Of a stretch of DNA of 64,000 nucleotides, positions 15,730 to 25,292 are shown piece after piece (within the stretch, counting starts at the first letter, position 1; each line of letters begins with the position of its first letter). The DNA is from an uncultured Lachnospiraceae bacterium (GTDB taxonomy: Bacteria; Bacillota; Clostridia; Lachnospirales; Lachnospiraceae). The stretch is from NCBI GenBank assembly GCA_947625775.1, contig CANQPM010000002.1, forward strand, positions 237,066-301,065, in the 5' to 3' direction. The notes beneath the pieces were generated by a model that was not told the origin of the DNA, did no database searches, and saw only the letters and a program-made list of their open reading frames with translations. A program made the translations under genes and the position numbers.

Positions 15730-17374
15730 TCAGCTAAAGAGTGAAATTATTCTCGACAAAAATCAAGTGCGCGGCAGAGAACGGCTTGGCACAAGCGACA
15801 TTATTGACAGTGAGGAGATATTAAGGAGAAAGGCGGCAAAGCAGCTTGGCATAAATGCATCTGATATCAAAACGCTTGAAATAACCAGACATTCAATAGA
15901 TGCTAGAAAAAAGCCAAGGCTTTTTAACGTATATACACTGGAGCTGGGGCTTGGCAGCATGGAGCGCGAGGAAAAGCTGGTAAAACGCTGCAGGAACAAC
16001 AATATTTGTATTTCAAGCACAGCCAACTATAAGTTCCCAAGCGCAGGCGCTGAGGAAATGCGCCACAGACCTGTAATAGTAGGAATGGGACCAGCGGGAT
16101 TATTTTGCGGCTATATGCTTGCGGTAAACGGATATAAGCCGATAATTATAGAGCGCGGATATGATGTCGAGACACGCACGAAAGATGTGGAGGCATTTTG
16201 GAACGGAGGCATCCTTAAGCCAAATTCAAACGTACAGTTTGGCGAGGGCGGAGCGGGCACATTCTCAGACGGTAAGCTCAACACGCTTGTGAAGGATAAA
16301 AACGGCAGAAACAGGGAGGTTCTGCGCATATTTGTAAAGCACGGAGCGCCAAGGGAAATCTTGTATGAGAGCAAGCCGCATATAGGCACAGACGTTTTGA
16401 AAAAGGTAGTGGCGTCAATGCGCGATGAAATCATAAAAAATGATGGAAGTGTCATTTTTGGCGTAAAGATGACGTCAATAAAAACCGATAACGGCAAAGT
16501 AAAGGCTGTGGTGATAAACGAAAGTGAGGAGCTCGAAACGGAGCAGCTTGTGCTTGCAATCGGGCACAGTGCGCGTGATACCTTTGAATATCTGCATAAA
16601 ATCAATATTCCAATGGAGGCGAAGGCGTTTGCAGTCGGCTTGCGTGTTGAGCATAAACAGAGCTTTATAAATGAACGGATGTATGGCGAAGAATATGCTG
16701 ATTTGCTGCCTGCCGCGCCATATAAGCTCACGGCAAAGACGAGCAGCGGGCGTGGGGTGTATTCATTCTGCATGTGTCCTGGGGGATATGTGGTGAATGC
16801 GTCGAGTGAAGAAAAACGTCTTGCGGTAAACGGAATGAGCTATTCGGGACGTACAAGTCCCAATGCAAACAGCGCGATAATTGTTCAGGTGACGCCAGGG
16901 GATTTTGCGGGCAAAGGCGCGCTTGCGGGAATGGAGTTCCAGAGGCGTTTGGAGGAGATGGCGTATAGTCTGTGCGGTGGCAGGGTGCCTGTACAGTATT
17001 TCGGGGATTATGTGAAAAATCAGGCATCAGAGGAGGACAAACTATTTTTGCCATGCATAAAGGGTGGCTATGATTTTACAAATTTGAGGGGACTTTTGCC
17101 TGCGGAGTGTGAGGACGCTTTTATTGAGGGTATGGAGCAGTTTGACAGGGCGATTGAAGGCTTTGCGGGCGAAAAGGCTATTTTGGCAGGCATAGAGAGC
17201 AGGACTTCCTCGCCGATACGCATACCTCGTGATGATACGCTGCAGTGCCCTGTTTTGAGGGGACTTTATCCATGCGGAGAAGGCGCGGGATACGCGGGAG
17301 GGATAACCTCGGCGGCAATGGACGGGATTTTGGCGGCGGAAAGAATTGCGGAGAGGTATAGACAAGCGTATTAA
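15716..17374 (+). CDS. FAD-dependent dehydrogenase, COG2509 family
   Basis: A 552-residue flavoprotein. An N-terminal ~100-residue domain (KQLGINASDIKTLEITRHSIDARKK) precedes the FAD motif VGMGPAGLFCGYMLA (about residue 120). Then come QFGEGGAGTFSDGKL and, at the end, PCGEGAGYAGGITSAAMDG, all typical of the uncharacterised COG2509 dehydrogenases of Clostridia. The pairing with an HI0933-type flavoprotein in an overlapping operon suggests related reductase chemistry. The substrate is unknown. Start ATG 15716 lies inside the previous gene. Confidence 0.9.
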   Translation: MITINQLKSEIILDKNQVRGRERLGTSDIIDSEEILRRKAAKQLGINASDIKTLEITRHSIDARKKPRLFNVYTLELGLGSMEREEKLVKRCRNNNICISSTANYKFPSAGAEEMRHRPVIVGMGPAGLFCGYMLAVNGYKPIIIERGYDVETRTKDVEAFWNGGILKPNSNVQFGEGGAGTFSDGKLNTLVKDKNGRNREVLRIFVKHGAPREILYESKPHIGTDVLKKVVASMRDEIIKNDGSVIFGVKMTSIKTDNGKVKAVVINESEELETEQLVLAIGHSARDTFEYLHKINIPMEAKAFAVGLRVEHKQSFINERMYGEEYADLLPAAPYKLTAKTSSGRGVYSFCMCPGGYVVNASSEEKRLAVNGMSYSGRTSPNANSAIIVQVTPGDFAGKGALAGMEFQRRLEEMAYSLCGGRVPVQYFGDYVKNQASEEDKLFLPCIKGGYDFTNLRGLLPAECEDAFIEGMEQFDRAIEGFAGEKAILAGIESRTSSPIRIPRDDTLQCPVLRGLYPCGEGAGYAGGITSAAMDGILAAERIAERYRQAY

Positions 17375-17423
17375 AATGAATTAGAATAAAAAATATTTAA
17401 TATTGACATACGGAGGCGTAAAA

Positions 17424-18278
17424 GTGGAAGAATTGCGTAAGAGATTGAGGGATAAAAAGCGTATTGTGGTGAAGATTGGCTCGTCGTCGCTTCAGCACCC
17501 AGAGACGGGCGATTTGGATTACATAAAGATGGATATACTGGTGCGTGAGCTTTGCAATATCAGGAATCAGGGGAAAGATGTCATTCTTGTGACTTCGGGC
17601 GCGATAGGCTGCGGCAGGCGCGCGCTGCACATGAAGGCGGCGAATTCTACTTCAGAAAAGCAGGCGTGCGCGGCAATAGGACAGGCTATGCTTATGGCTA
17701 CATATCAGAGGATTTTTTCGGAATATAATCATCAGGCGGCGCAGATACTTATGGCGCGCCAGACGATTGTTGCCGAGTTAAACAGGACTAACGCGCAGAA
17801 TACGTTTAATGAGCTTTTAAAGCTTGGCGTTATTCCGATAGTGAATGAAAATGACACGATATCTACATTTGAACTTGATGACGTGGTAGGCGACAATGAT
17901 ACGCTCTCGGCTATAATAACCGCGCTTATAGGCGCGGATCTGCTGATTCTGCTTTCAGACATAAACGGGCTATACACAGACGATCCGCGCAAAAATCCAA
18001 AGGCTGAATTTATAGAGCGCGTAGACGAGCTTACAGATGAGCTTATCAGCATGGGAAAGGGCTCTACAGGCAGCAGCGTCGGTACGGGCGGCATGGAGAC
18101 AAAGCTTACGGCGGCAAAAATCGCGACTTATTCAGGCGCGGATATGGTTATCGCAAACGGAAAGGACGTGCGCGTGATTCACCGTATCATGGAGGGCAGG
18201 AATTACGGCACCATTTTTAAGGCAAACAAGGATGATGGCTTTAATGTGGCGGAGTTTGTAGATAACCTTCACAAATAG
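17424..18278 (+). CDS. proB: Glutamate 5-kinase
   Basis: It phosphorylates L-glutamate at the gamma-carboxyl, the first step of proline synthesis, with proA downstream in this window as the next enzyme. The amino-acid-kinase fold is shown by VVKIGSSSL, LVTSGAIGCGRR, IPIVNENDTIS and GTGGMETKLTAAKIA. At 284 residues it has the kinase domain only, without the C-terminal PUA domain of longer ProB forms. GTG 17424 is the start, with GGAGG 8 bp upstream; the TTG before it would place the Shine-Dalgarno inside the gene. Confidence 0.95.
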   Translation: MEELRKRLRDKKRIVVKIGSSSLQHPETGDLDYIKMDILVRELCNIRNQGKDVILVTSGAIGCGRRALHMKAANSTSEKQACAAIGQAMLMATYQRIFSEYNHQAAQILMARQTIVAELNRTNAQNTFNELLKLGVIPIVNENDTISTFELDDVVGDNDTLSAIITALIGADLLILLSDINGLYTDDPRKNPKAEFIERVDELTDELISMGKGSTGSSVGTGGMETKLTAAKIATYSGADMVIANGKDVRVIHRIMEGRNYGTIFKANKDDGFNVAEFVDNLHK

Positions 18279-18345
18279 AGGCGTTTATTAAATGATATTT
18301 ATAATTTGAATAATTTGAACAAAAATCACAGAAATGAGGGTAAGC

Positions 18346-19170
18346 ATGTTTATAGGAAATCATTTGTCATCATCAAAAGGCTTTGAGAATATGGGAAAAG
18401 AAGCGCTAAAACTGGGCGCAAATACGTTTGCGTTTTTCACAAGGAATCCTCGCGGAGGTGCGGCAAAGGCTATTGACGAGGAGGACGCTAAAAAACTTCT
18501 CAAGCTTATGGAGGACAACAATTTTGGCAAGCTTGTAGCGCACGCGCCGTACACAATGAATGTCTGCGCGGCAAAGGAGGATATACGGAAATTTTCATGG
18601 AATGTGTTAAATGAAGATTTACAGCGAATGGAGTATCTTCCGAACAATTATTATAATTTCCACCCAGGCTCACACGTAGGGCAGGGGGCTGACGCGGCGA
18701 TACCTGTTATTGCGGAGGCGGTCAATGACGCTTTAAAGCCTGAATATACGACAACCGTGCTGCTTGAAACTATGGCAGGCAAGGGCTCGGAGGTCGGCAG
18801 AAGCTTTGAGGAGCTTAGGGCGATACTTGACCTGATAAAACTGCCTGACAAGGTGGGGGTATGCTTTGATACCTGCCATGTGTGGGACGGCGGGTACGAT
18901 ATCGTGAATGACCTCGACGGGGTTTTGCAGGAATTTGACCGCGTTATCGGACTTGACAGGCTTAAAGCGGTTCACTTCAACGACAGCATGAATGTCTGCG
19001 GCTCGCACAAGGACAGGCACCAGAAGATTGGCGAGGGTGAGATTGGGCTTGAAGCGCTAAAGGCTGTGGCAACACACCCCCTTTTGAAGGATAAGCCGTT
19101 TATACTGGAAACACCGAATGACGATGAAGGATATAAAAAGGAGATTGCGCTTGTGCGGAGTTTTGGTTAA
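18346..19170 (+). CDS. nfo: Endonuclease IV (AP endonuclease)
   Basis: A 274-residue endonuclease IV of the xylose-isomerase-like TIM barrel. It cuts DNA 5' of abasic sites in base-excision repair. Zinc-ligand motifs are visible: [52 protein letters not shown] and ETPND. The start ATG 18346 fits GAGGG just upstream. It lies between proB and the DUF896 gene, apparently as part of a mixed housekeeping operon. Confidence 0.96.
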   Translation: MFIGNHLSSSKGFENMGKEALKLGANTFAFFTRNPRGGAAKAIDEEDAKKLLKLMEDNNFGKLVAHAPYTMNVCAAKEDIRKFSWNVLNEDLQRMEYLPNNYYNFHPGSHVGQGADAAIPVIAEAVNDALKPEYTTTVLLETMAGKGSEVGRSFEELRAILDLIKLPDKVGVCFDTCHVWDGGYDIVNDLDGVLQEFDRVIGLDRLKAVHFNDSMNVCGSHKDRHQKIGEGEIGLEALKAVATHPLLKDKPFILETPNDDEGYKKEIALVRSFG

Positions 19171-19206
19171 AGCATTAAGGAGTATAAATAAGAATGGGAG
19201 AAATCT

Positions 19207-19431
19207 ATGGGCTTAGATGAAAAGATAAAGCGGATTAACGAGCTGTACCACAAATCAAAGGCGGAGGGACTTACGGCGGAGGAAAAGGAAGAACAGGCTA
19301 GTCTTCGCGCTGAATACATCGCAAATATCCGCCAAAACCTGAAAGGACAGCTCGACAATATATCAATACAGGAAAAAGACGGCACAATCACAAATCTGGG
19401 CGACAAATTTGGAAAAAGGCAGACTCATTAG
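19207..19431 (+). CDS. DUF896 family protein (YnzC-like)
   Basis: A 74-residue DUF896 protein: KIKRINELYHKSKAEGLT, EEKEEQASLRAEYI and IRQNLKGQLDNI are the family core, forming a helical hairpin. Bacillus YnzC is a member, and yneA-ynzC links it loosely with the SOS response. The function is unknown. GGGAG lies just upstream of the start. No terminator is seen after it. Confidence 0.93.
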   Translation: MGLDEKIKRINELYHKSKAEGLTAEEKEEQASLRAEYIANIRQNLKGQLDNISIQEKDGTITNLGDKFGKRQTH

Positions 19432-19458
19432 AAATATTTAAAATAAGCCGCAATCTGG

Positions 19459-19487
19459 TTGCGCCAAGCGAATATTTCTATTATAAT
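19459..19487 (+). promoter_or_regulatory. Putative sigma-A promoter for the 5-formyl-THF cyclo-ligase gene
   Basis: TTGCGC at 19459-19464 and a perfect TATAAT at 19482-19487 have a 17-bp spacer, about 44 bp upstream of the start codon. Confidence 0.65.
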
Positions 19488-19531
19488 AAAGTATAATAAA
19501 AGACAAGACTATGACAGATACGGTGTAAAAT

Positions 19532-20113
19532 ATGGAAACAAAATCTGAAATCAGAAAAAGAATTCTGGCATTGCGCTCCAATCTAAGCGACGGGGATTTC
19601 AACGCAAAAAGCAGCGCCATAGTACAGAAGGTTTTGCAGACTGCGGAATACAAGGAGGCAGAAAATGTCCTGTTGTATGCGGATTATTGCCGTGAGGTCA
19701 TGACACGCGGCATATTTGATGATGCTGTTTTACACAAAAAAAGAGTATATCTGCCAAAGGTTGACAGCCTCACGAACACTATGGAATTTTACAGGGTGAC
19801 AAGCACAAGCCAGCTTACAAGAGGCTACAAGGGAATACTGGAGCCGAGAGAGGACATAAAAAATATATACAGGCTTGACAAAAACGAGGACACATTGGCA
19901 ATAATTCCAGGAGCCGCGTTTGACACGCAGGGCTACAGGCTTGGCTATGGAAAAGGCTTTTACGACAAATATTTGTCAAGCAAAAGGCAGATTTCCACAA
20001 TAGCGCTTGCGTTTTCCTGCCAGATACTTGACGAGCTGCCGCACGAGGCGCATGACATAAAAATGGACAAGGTAGTGACTGAGGAAATAATCATACATAC
20101 ACTGAGAGTATAA
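19532..20113 (+). CDS. 5-formyltetrahydrofolate cyclo-ligase
   Basis: It converts 5-formyl-THF to 5,10-methenyl-THF using ATP, rescuing folate from an inhibitory storage form. The 193-residue length fits. Diagnostic parts are KSEIRKRILALR at the N-terminus (ATP/substrate-binding Arg and Lys), the LAIIPGAAFDTQGYRLGYG region, and GYGKGFYDKYL. It has its own probable promoter, inside the proB-nfo...proA stretch. The ribosome binding site is weak (ACGGTG). Confidence 0.93.
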   Translation: METKSEIRKRILALRSNLSDGDFNAKSSAIVQKVLQTAEYKEAENVLLYADYCREVMTRGIFDDAVLHKKRVYLPKVDSLTNTMEFYRVTSTSQLTRGYKGILEPREDIKNIYRLDKNEDTLAIIPGAAFDTQGYRLGYGKGFYDKYLSSKRQISTIALAFSCQILDELPHEAHDIKMDKVVTEEIIIHTLRV

Positions 20114-20168
20114 ACTTATCAGTTTTTGATTTTTAATATAGAATATTAACACGGAGGCTTTTACCAAT

Positions 20169-21449
20169 ATGACAATCAAGGAAAAAGCGGCGGCTATGAA
20201 GCTCGACAGCCCTAAGATGGCGGCGCAGTCCGCACAGGCAAGAAATGCGGCGCTTGCGGCTATTGCAAAATCGCTTGTGGAAAATCAGGCGGAGATTTTT
20301 GAGGAAAATAAAAAGGACTTAGCGGAGGCGGCACAGAACAATATCCCCGACGCAGTAGTAAAACGTTTGAAATTTACCGCCCAAAAGCTTGATGACGCTG
20401 TAAAGGGCATAAACAATTTAATCTCACTTCCAGACAGAGTGTTTGAAAAGCTGCTTGTGCGCGAGCTTGACGAGGGGCTTACGCTTGTAAAGGAAGCCTG
20501 CCCGATAGGCGTTATCGGAGTGATTTTTGAGGCGCGTCCAGATGCGCTTGTGCAGATAGCGTCGCTTTGCATCAAAAGTGGGAATTGCGCGATTTTAAAG
20601 GGCGGCAGCGAGACAAAGCACACAAACAAGGTGCTGTTTTCCCTGATTTACAATGCGGCAATACAAAGCGGCCTGCCGCAAAACTGTCTGTTTCAGGCGG
20701 AGCTTAGAGATGAAATATCAGAGCTGCTTGATTGTCATGAGTCCGTAGACCTCATTATCCCGCGCGGCTCAAACTCGTTTGTCCAGTACATAATGAACAA
20801 TACCAAAATCCCTGTAATGGGGCACGCTGACGGCATATGCCACATATATGTTGACAAGGATTTTGACATAGACAAGGCAATTCCAATCATAATAGATGCA
20901 AAGACACAGTACACAGCCGCCTGCAATGCGGTAGAGACGCTTTTAGTCCACAAGGACGCGGCAGACAGGCTTATGCCAAAATTAAACGAAGCGTTTAAGT
21001 CGCATCGGATTGAGCTGCGTGCAAGCAGGGACATAAGCGATAAATATGACTGCAAGACAGCCACAGATGATGATTTTGCCACTGAATACCTGGACCTGAT
21101 TATTTCCGCAAAGACGGTGGAAGACATTGACGAGGCAATAGACCATATAAACAAGTACGGCTCGCACCATACAGACTGCATTATTACCGAGGACACGGCG
21201 GCGGCGGAGCATTTTATGCAGATGGTTGATTCGGCGGGAGTGTACCAGAACTGCTCGACGCGCTTTGCGGACGGCTTCAGATACGGCTTTGGAGCGGAGG
21301 TAGGCATCAGCACAGGCAAAATCCACGCCAGAGGCCCCGTAGGGCTCGACGGTCTTTTGACATACAAGTACAGACTGTACGGAAACGGTCATATAGTTGA
21401 TGATTATGCATCAGGCAGAAAAGAGTTTCATTTTAGGGATATTGGTTAA
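20169..21449 (+). CDS. proA: Gamma-glutamyl phosphate reductase
   Basis: NADPH-dependent reductase acting after ProB in proline synthesis. The 426-residue length is typical. Signatures are GVIGVIFEARPDA, LKGGSETKHTNK, the catalytic-cysteine region TQYTAACNAVETLLVH, the family stretch FATEYLDLIISAK and the ending RGPVGLDGLLTYKY. It is separated from proB by nfo, a DUF896 gene and the folate cyclo-ligase gene, instead of being adjacent as in most genomes. ACGGAGG lies 9 bp or so upstream of the ATG. Confidence 0.96.
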   Translation: MTIKEKAAAMKLDSPKMAAQSAQARNAALAAIAKSLVENQAEIFEENKKDLAEAAQNNIPDAVVKRLKFTAQKLDDAVKGINNLISLPDRVFEKLLVRELDEGLTLVKEACPIGVIGVIFEARPDALVQIASLCIKSGNCAILKGGSETKHTNKVLFSLIYNAAIQSGLPQNCLFQAELRDEISELLDCHESVDLIIPRGSNSFVQYIMNNTKIPVMGHADGICHIYVDKDFDIDKAIPIIIDAKTQYTAACNAVETLLVHKDAADRLMPKLNEAFKSHRIELRASRDISDKYDCKTATDDDFATEYLDLIISAKTVEDIDEAIDHINKYGSHHTDCIITEDTAAAEHFMQMVDSAGVYQNCSTRFADGFRYGFGAEVGISTGKIHARGPVGLDGLLTYKYRLYGNGHIVDDYASGRKEFHFRDIG

Positions 21450-21471
21450 TGCAATTCGGAGGGAAAAAGGT

Positions 21472-22221
21472 ATGAAAAAAAGGATAAAAGGCTTTTGGAT
21501 AATGACAGCTGCGCTTACTGTACTCATAGCGATGAGCCGGCCGACAAAGTCATATGCCTTTGAGGTAACGCCAATAGCGACAATAGAGCTTTATTCGACG
21601 TCAGGCACGCCCGTATATGCGCAGCCGGATGTATTTTCGCCTGTTGTCGTATATCTCGACCGTTTTATTAATGTCCGCGTTACGGGCATTACGGACAATG
21701 GCTTTTTTCGCGTTGACTTGGACGGCGCGTATTATATTCCAGGACCATATCTGGTGACGCAAGTTAAGCCAGAAAAGACGGCAAAGCAGAAAGCGCTTGA
21801 TAACCTTGACAAGCTTACGGAGGCATACAGAATGCAGCTCCAATTTATGGAGTCGTATAGCGCGTCATTTGGGCTTAAAGATGTCACGGGTGACGGCGTG
21901 CCTGAAATATTTGACGCAGATGGCAAGGAGATATATACATATTATGAGGAGCGTCCTGTAATGATATATTATTCCGCAAACCCAGTTTCATTTTATTATT
22001 CAAAGGACGATAATAAGCTGTACGGCAAATACAAATGGAATGATAAAACCATATGGGAGGCATATTACAATGACACAAGCCTGCTGCCGTGGGGACAGTT
22101 TAAATGCATTTCGACTGTATCCTCGGCATCAGGAGCATCGGCTATAACAAGAGACTATACCAACAATGATGAAACACGAGGAGATTTATACAATATTCTC
22201 CATGAAATGCTTATAGACTAA
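21472..22221 (+). CDS. Secreted protein, possible bacterial SH3-like domain
   Basis: A 249-residue protein with a Sec signal peptide (GFWIMTAALTVLIAMSRPTKSYA). A likely SH3b-like region follows (IELYSTSGTPVYAQPDVFSPVV ... RVTGITDNGFFRVDLDGAYYI, residues ~40-95). A second half contains an EF-hand-like loop, DVTGDGVPEIFDADG, which may bind calcium. ATG 21472 follows GGAGGG. It lies 22 bp after proA, perhaps in the same transcript. No family is recognised with certainty; a wall-associated role is inferred from the signal peptide and SH3-like pattern. Confidence 0.7.
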   Translation: MKKRIKGFWIMTAALTVLIAMSRPTKSYAFEVTPIATIELYSTSGTPVYAQPDVFSPVVVYLDRFINVRVTGITDNGFFRVDLDGAYYIPGPYLVTQVKPEKTAKQKALDNLDKLTEAYRMQLQFMESYSASFGLKDVTGDGVPEIFDADGKEIYTYYEERPVMIYYSANPVSFYYSKDDNKLYGKYKWNDKTIWEAYYNDTSLLPWGQFKCISTVSSASGASAITRDYTNNDETRGDLYNILHEMLID

Positions 22222-22270
22222 TAAGACATCAAATTCGTGATGCAGCAAAGCAGGTTGTGTACTTTTTGAA

Positions 22271-22300
22271 TTAAATGCCGCTATTACAGCGGCATTTAAA
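22271..22300 (+). terminator. Hairpin, probable terminator after the secreted protein
   Basis: TAAATGCCGCT (22272-22282) pairs perfectly with AGCGGCATTTA (22288-22298) around a 5-nt loop. The following sequence lacks a good T run, so termination strength is uncertain. Confidence 0.5.
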
Positions 22301-22372
22301 ATGTTGGCAAGCAATATCCCGCAGAATGCTGCGGACAGAAAAAATACTTAAATTAATGGAGTAAAAAGGTAA

Positions 22373-23830
22373 ATGATTAAAAATGATGAGCTTGAAACAA
22401 TATTAGCGAAAATAGATTTAGAAGGCGGCATACCCGCAGACGAGCCAATGCGCCAATACTATTTTATCAAGAAGGCGCGAGAGATAGTTGACCGTGAAAG
22501 TCAAAAACTGGGACACCGCCTTACCGCTGACGGTGAAACCTTCGGCTGCCAGATGAACGCCAAAGACAGCGAAAAGCTTATAGGCATACTCAAAAACATA
22601 GGCTTTGAGATAATCGACAGCGAGGAGGCGGACCTGGTATTCTACAATACCTGCACAGTCCGCGATAACGCAAACCAGCGCGTCTATGGAAGACTAGGGC
22701 TAATCCACAGCATGAAGAAAAAAAATCCGCACAAAAAGGTCGCCCTATGCGGCTGCATGATGCAGGAGCCGTCGGTTATTGAAAAAATCAGGAAAAGCTA
22801 CTCCTTTGTCGATTTAATTTTCGGCACTCACAACATTTATAAATTTGCCGAGCTTGTGGTAGCGATGTACAGCTCAGATGGTATGATTATAGATATCTGG
22901 AAGGACACGGACAAAATTGTCGAGGATTTGCCCGCGGAACGCAAGTATTCCTTCAAATCGGGAGTAAACATAATGTACGGCTGCAATAATTTCTGCAGTT
23001 ATTGCATTGTCCCGTATGTGCGCGGACGCGAGCGCAGCCGTGAGCCCAAGGATATAATCATGGAGATTGAAAAGCTTGTGTCCGAGGGAGTAATAGAAGT
23101 GATGCTGCTGGGGCAAAACGTAAATTCATACGGCAAGACGCTAGATGAGCCAATGAGCTTTGCGCAGCTTTTACGCGAAGTTGAAAAGATAGAAGGGCTG
23201 GAAAGAATACGCTTTATGACCTCGCACCCAAAGGATTTGTCAGACGAGCTTATAGAGGTTATGAAAAATTCCAGAAAAATCTGCCGCCATCTGCACCTGC
23301 CGCTGCAGTCAGGCTCTACGCGTATTTTAAAGGCAATGAACCGCAATTATACAAAAGAGCAGTATCTTGCGCTTGCGCATAAAATTAGAGACGCAATACC
23401 CGACATATCATTGACTACAGACATAATCGTAGGCTTCCCTGGCGAAACAGCCGCAGACGTAGATGAAACCATTGAAGTAGTAAGAGAAGTCGGCTATGAT
23501 AACGCCTTTACCTTCATATACTCAAAAAGGACAGGCACTCCCGCCGCCAGTATGCCAAACTCCGCAAGCGACGAGGAGATAAAAGCGAATTTCGACAGGC
23601 TCCTAAAGGCAGTGCAGGAAACAGCCAGAAACCGCGTCGGCAGGCTTACAGGCGAAACGCACAGCGTATTAGTGGAGGAGCAAAACGAACATGACGCTGC
23701 GCTTGTCACAGGCAGAATGTCAAATAATACAATAGTACACTTCAAAGGCAGCAAAGAGCTTATAGGAAAAATTGTAAACGTAAAGCTTACCGAGGCATGC
23801 GGCTTTTATTATTTGGGCGAGATGACTTAA
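22373..23830 (+). CDS. miaB: tRNA-2-methylthio-N6-dimethylallyladenosine synthase MiaB
   Basis: A radical SAM methylthiotransferase that modifies i6A37 to ms2i6A37 in tRNAs. The N-terminal UPF0004 domain begins about residue 50 with ETFGCQMNAKDSE; its three cluster cysteines are C in GCQMN, NTCTVRDNA and LCGCMMQ. The radical SAM motif CNNFCSYC is near residue 203, followed by VPYVRGRERSR; a TRAM domain closes the C-terminus. Length 485, with the ~50-residue N-terminal extension usual for Lachnospiraceae MiaB. Its partner enzyme MiaA is also in this window (31.7 kb), not adjacent. Confidence 0.96.
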   Translation: MIKNDELETILAKIDLEGGIPADEPMRQYYFIKKAREIVDRESQKLGHRLTADGETFGCQMNAKDSEKLIGILKNIGFEIIDSEEADLVFYNTCTVRDNANQRVYGRLGLIHSMKKKNPHKKVALCGCMMQEPSVIEKIRKSYSFVDLIFGTHNIYKFAELVVAMYSSDGMIIDIWKDTDKIVEDLPAERKYSFKSGVNIMYGCNNFCSYCIVPYVRGRERSREPKDIIMEIEKLVSEGVIEVMLLGQNVNSYGKTLDEPMSFAQLLREVEKIEGLERIRFMTSHPKDLSDELIEVMKNSRKICRHLHLPLQSGSTRILKAMNRNYTKEQYLALAHKIRDAIPDISLTTDIIVGFPGETAADVDETIEVVREVGYDNAFTFIYSKRTGTPAASMPNSASDEEIKANFDRLLKAVQETARNRVGRLTGETHSVLVEEQNEHDAALVTGRMSNNTIVHFKGSKELIGKIVNVKLTEACGFYYLGEMT

Positions 23831-23846
23831 CATCAATTGTGAAAGC

Positions 23847-25286
23847 CTAACGCTTTTTCCATGTGGTAGGCATAAGCATTACCATCATAGGGAACATTTC
23901 AAGCCTTCCCGCAAGCATGTCAAACATAAGCACAAGCTTTGAGAAAGCCGAAAATACAGAAAAATTCTGAGTAGGTCCGACGAGCGAAAGCCCCGGGCCT
24001 ATATTATTTATCGCGGAAACCACAGCAGTAAAGTTGCTTGTAAAATTCAACCCGTCTACGCTGATAAGCAGGGAAGACGCAAGCATTAGCACAAAATAAA
24101 TCGCAATAAACACATTGACCGAGCGCACAGTATCATGCTCAATCACATGCGAGTCCATTCGTATTCTGCGCACCTCTCGGGGATGGATTATAAGCGAGAG
24201 CTCCTTCCTGATAGTCTTAAACATGATAAGCACACGCGACACCTTGATGCCGCCGCCCGTACTTCCCGCGCATGCACCGACAAACATCAGTATCACAAGT
24301 ATCATCTTTGACATCTCAGGCCACAAATCAAAGTCAGTAGTGGCATATCCCGTAGTCGTGATTATGGAGCCGACTTGGAAAAACGCATGGCGCGCAGCCT
24401 CCTCAAGCGTAGGGTACATATGGCGCGTATTGCAGATAATCACAAGCGCCGCCGCCAAAATAATGAAGAAATACCAGCGCACCTCCTCAAGCTTAAAAGC
24501 CTCCTTAAACCGCTTTGACAGTATGCAGAAATAAAGCGTATAATTGACACCGCTCAAAATCATAAATACAGTCACGGTGTACTGAATAGCGGGAGAATAC
24601 GCCGCAATGCTGCTGTTTTTTATGCCAAAGCCGCCCGTGCCCACAGTGCCAAAGCTTGTGGTGAGCGAGTCAAAAAGCGGCATTCCAAGGGCGCATAATA
24701 TTATAATCTCGCAAAATGTGATGGCAATGTAAATGCCGTAGAGAATCTTTGCAGTATCCTTTACCCTCGGCACAAATTTGCTTACGGAAGGACCAGGGCT
24801 TTCCGCCTTCATCAAATTCATAGTCGAGCCGCCCATCAGTGGCAGCACAGCCATAATAAACACAAAAACGCCCATGCCGCCCACCCAGTGGGTAAAGCTC
24901 CGCCAGAAAAGGCTTGTGTGTGAAAGTGCCTCAACATCAGTCAAAATACTTGAGCCCGTAGTGGTAAAACCCGATATTGTTTCAAACAGCGCGTCAACAT
25001 ATGACGGAATATCGCCCGTCAGCACAAACGGCAGCGCACCGAAAATACTCATTACAATCCAGCTAAGCGCCACGGTAACGAAACCCTCGCGCGTATAGAG
25101 ATTGTGCGACGACGGCTTTTTCCTGTTTAAAAGCAGCCCTAAAAGATAACATACCCCTGCCACGGCAAGATATGAAAAGCCCGCGTATTCGCGGTATATA
25201 AGCCCCACAAGCGCAGGCAGCAGCAAAAACAGCCCCTCGAATTTCAATATATATCCAAGTATGTACAGCACCATAAAATAGTTCAT
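23847..25286 (-). CDS. trkH: Potassium uptake channel subunit TrkH/KtrB
   Basis: A 479-residue polytopic membrane protein. The four pore-loop selectivity-filter regions are recognisable: TGFTTTGSS, GTVGTGGFG, ITTTGYATTDF and NNIGPGLS. The C-terminal segment ends with RLEMFPMMVM, typical of TrkH. It forms the K+ translocation pore, gated by the TrkA protein encoded 6 bp upstream in the same operon. The start is preceded by GGAGG at about 11-bp spacing. Trk and Ktr pore proteins are close relatives; the length and the two-domain TrkA favour Trk. Confidence 0.94.
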   Translation of the reverse strand: MNYFMVLYILGYILKFEGLFLLLPALVGLIYREYAGFSYLAVAGVCYLLGLLLNRKKPSSHNLYTREGFVTVALSWIVMSIFGALPFVLTGDIPSYVDALFETISGFTTTGSSILTDVEALSHTSLFWRSFTHWVGGMGVFVFIMAVLPLMGGSTMNLMKAESPGPSVSKFVPRVKDTAKILYGIYIAITFCEIIILCALGMPLFDSLTTSFGTVGTGGFGIKNSSIAAYSPAIQYTVTVFMILSGVNYTLYFCILSKRFKEAFKLEEVRWYFFIILAAALVIICNTRHMYPTLEEAARHAFFQVGSIITTTGYATTDFDLWPEMSKMILVILMFVGACAGSTGGGIKVSRVLIMFKTIRKELSLIIHPREVRRIRMDSHVIEHDTVRSVNVFIAIYFVLMLASSLLISVDGLNFTSNFTAVVSAINNIGPGLSLVGPTQNFSVFSAFSKLVLMFDMLAGRLEMFPMMVMLMPTTWKKR

Positions 25287-25292
25287 AGCCGC

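Noticed and set aside
16111..16773. 220-codon minus-strand frame
   Set aside because: Antisense to the COG2509 flavoprotein, serine- and proline-rich, without ribosome site or homology.
20735..21367. 210-codon minus-strand frame
   Set aside because: Antisense to proA; no homology and no ribosome binding site.
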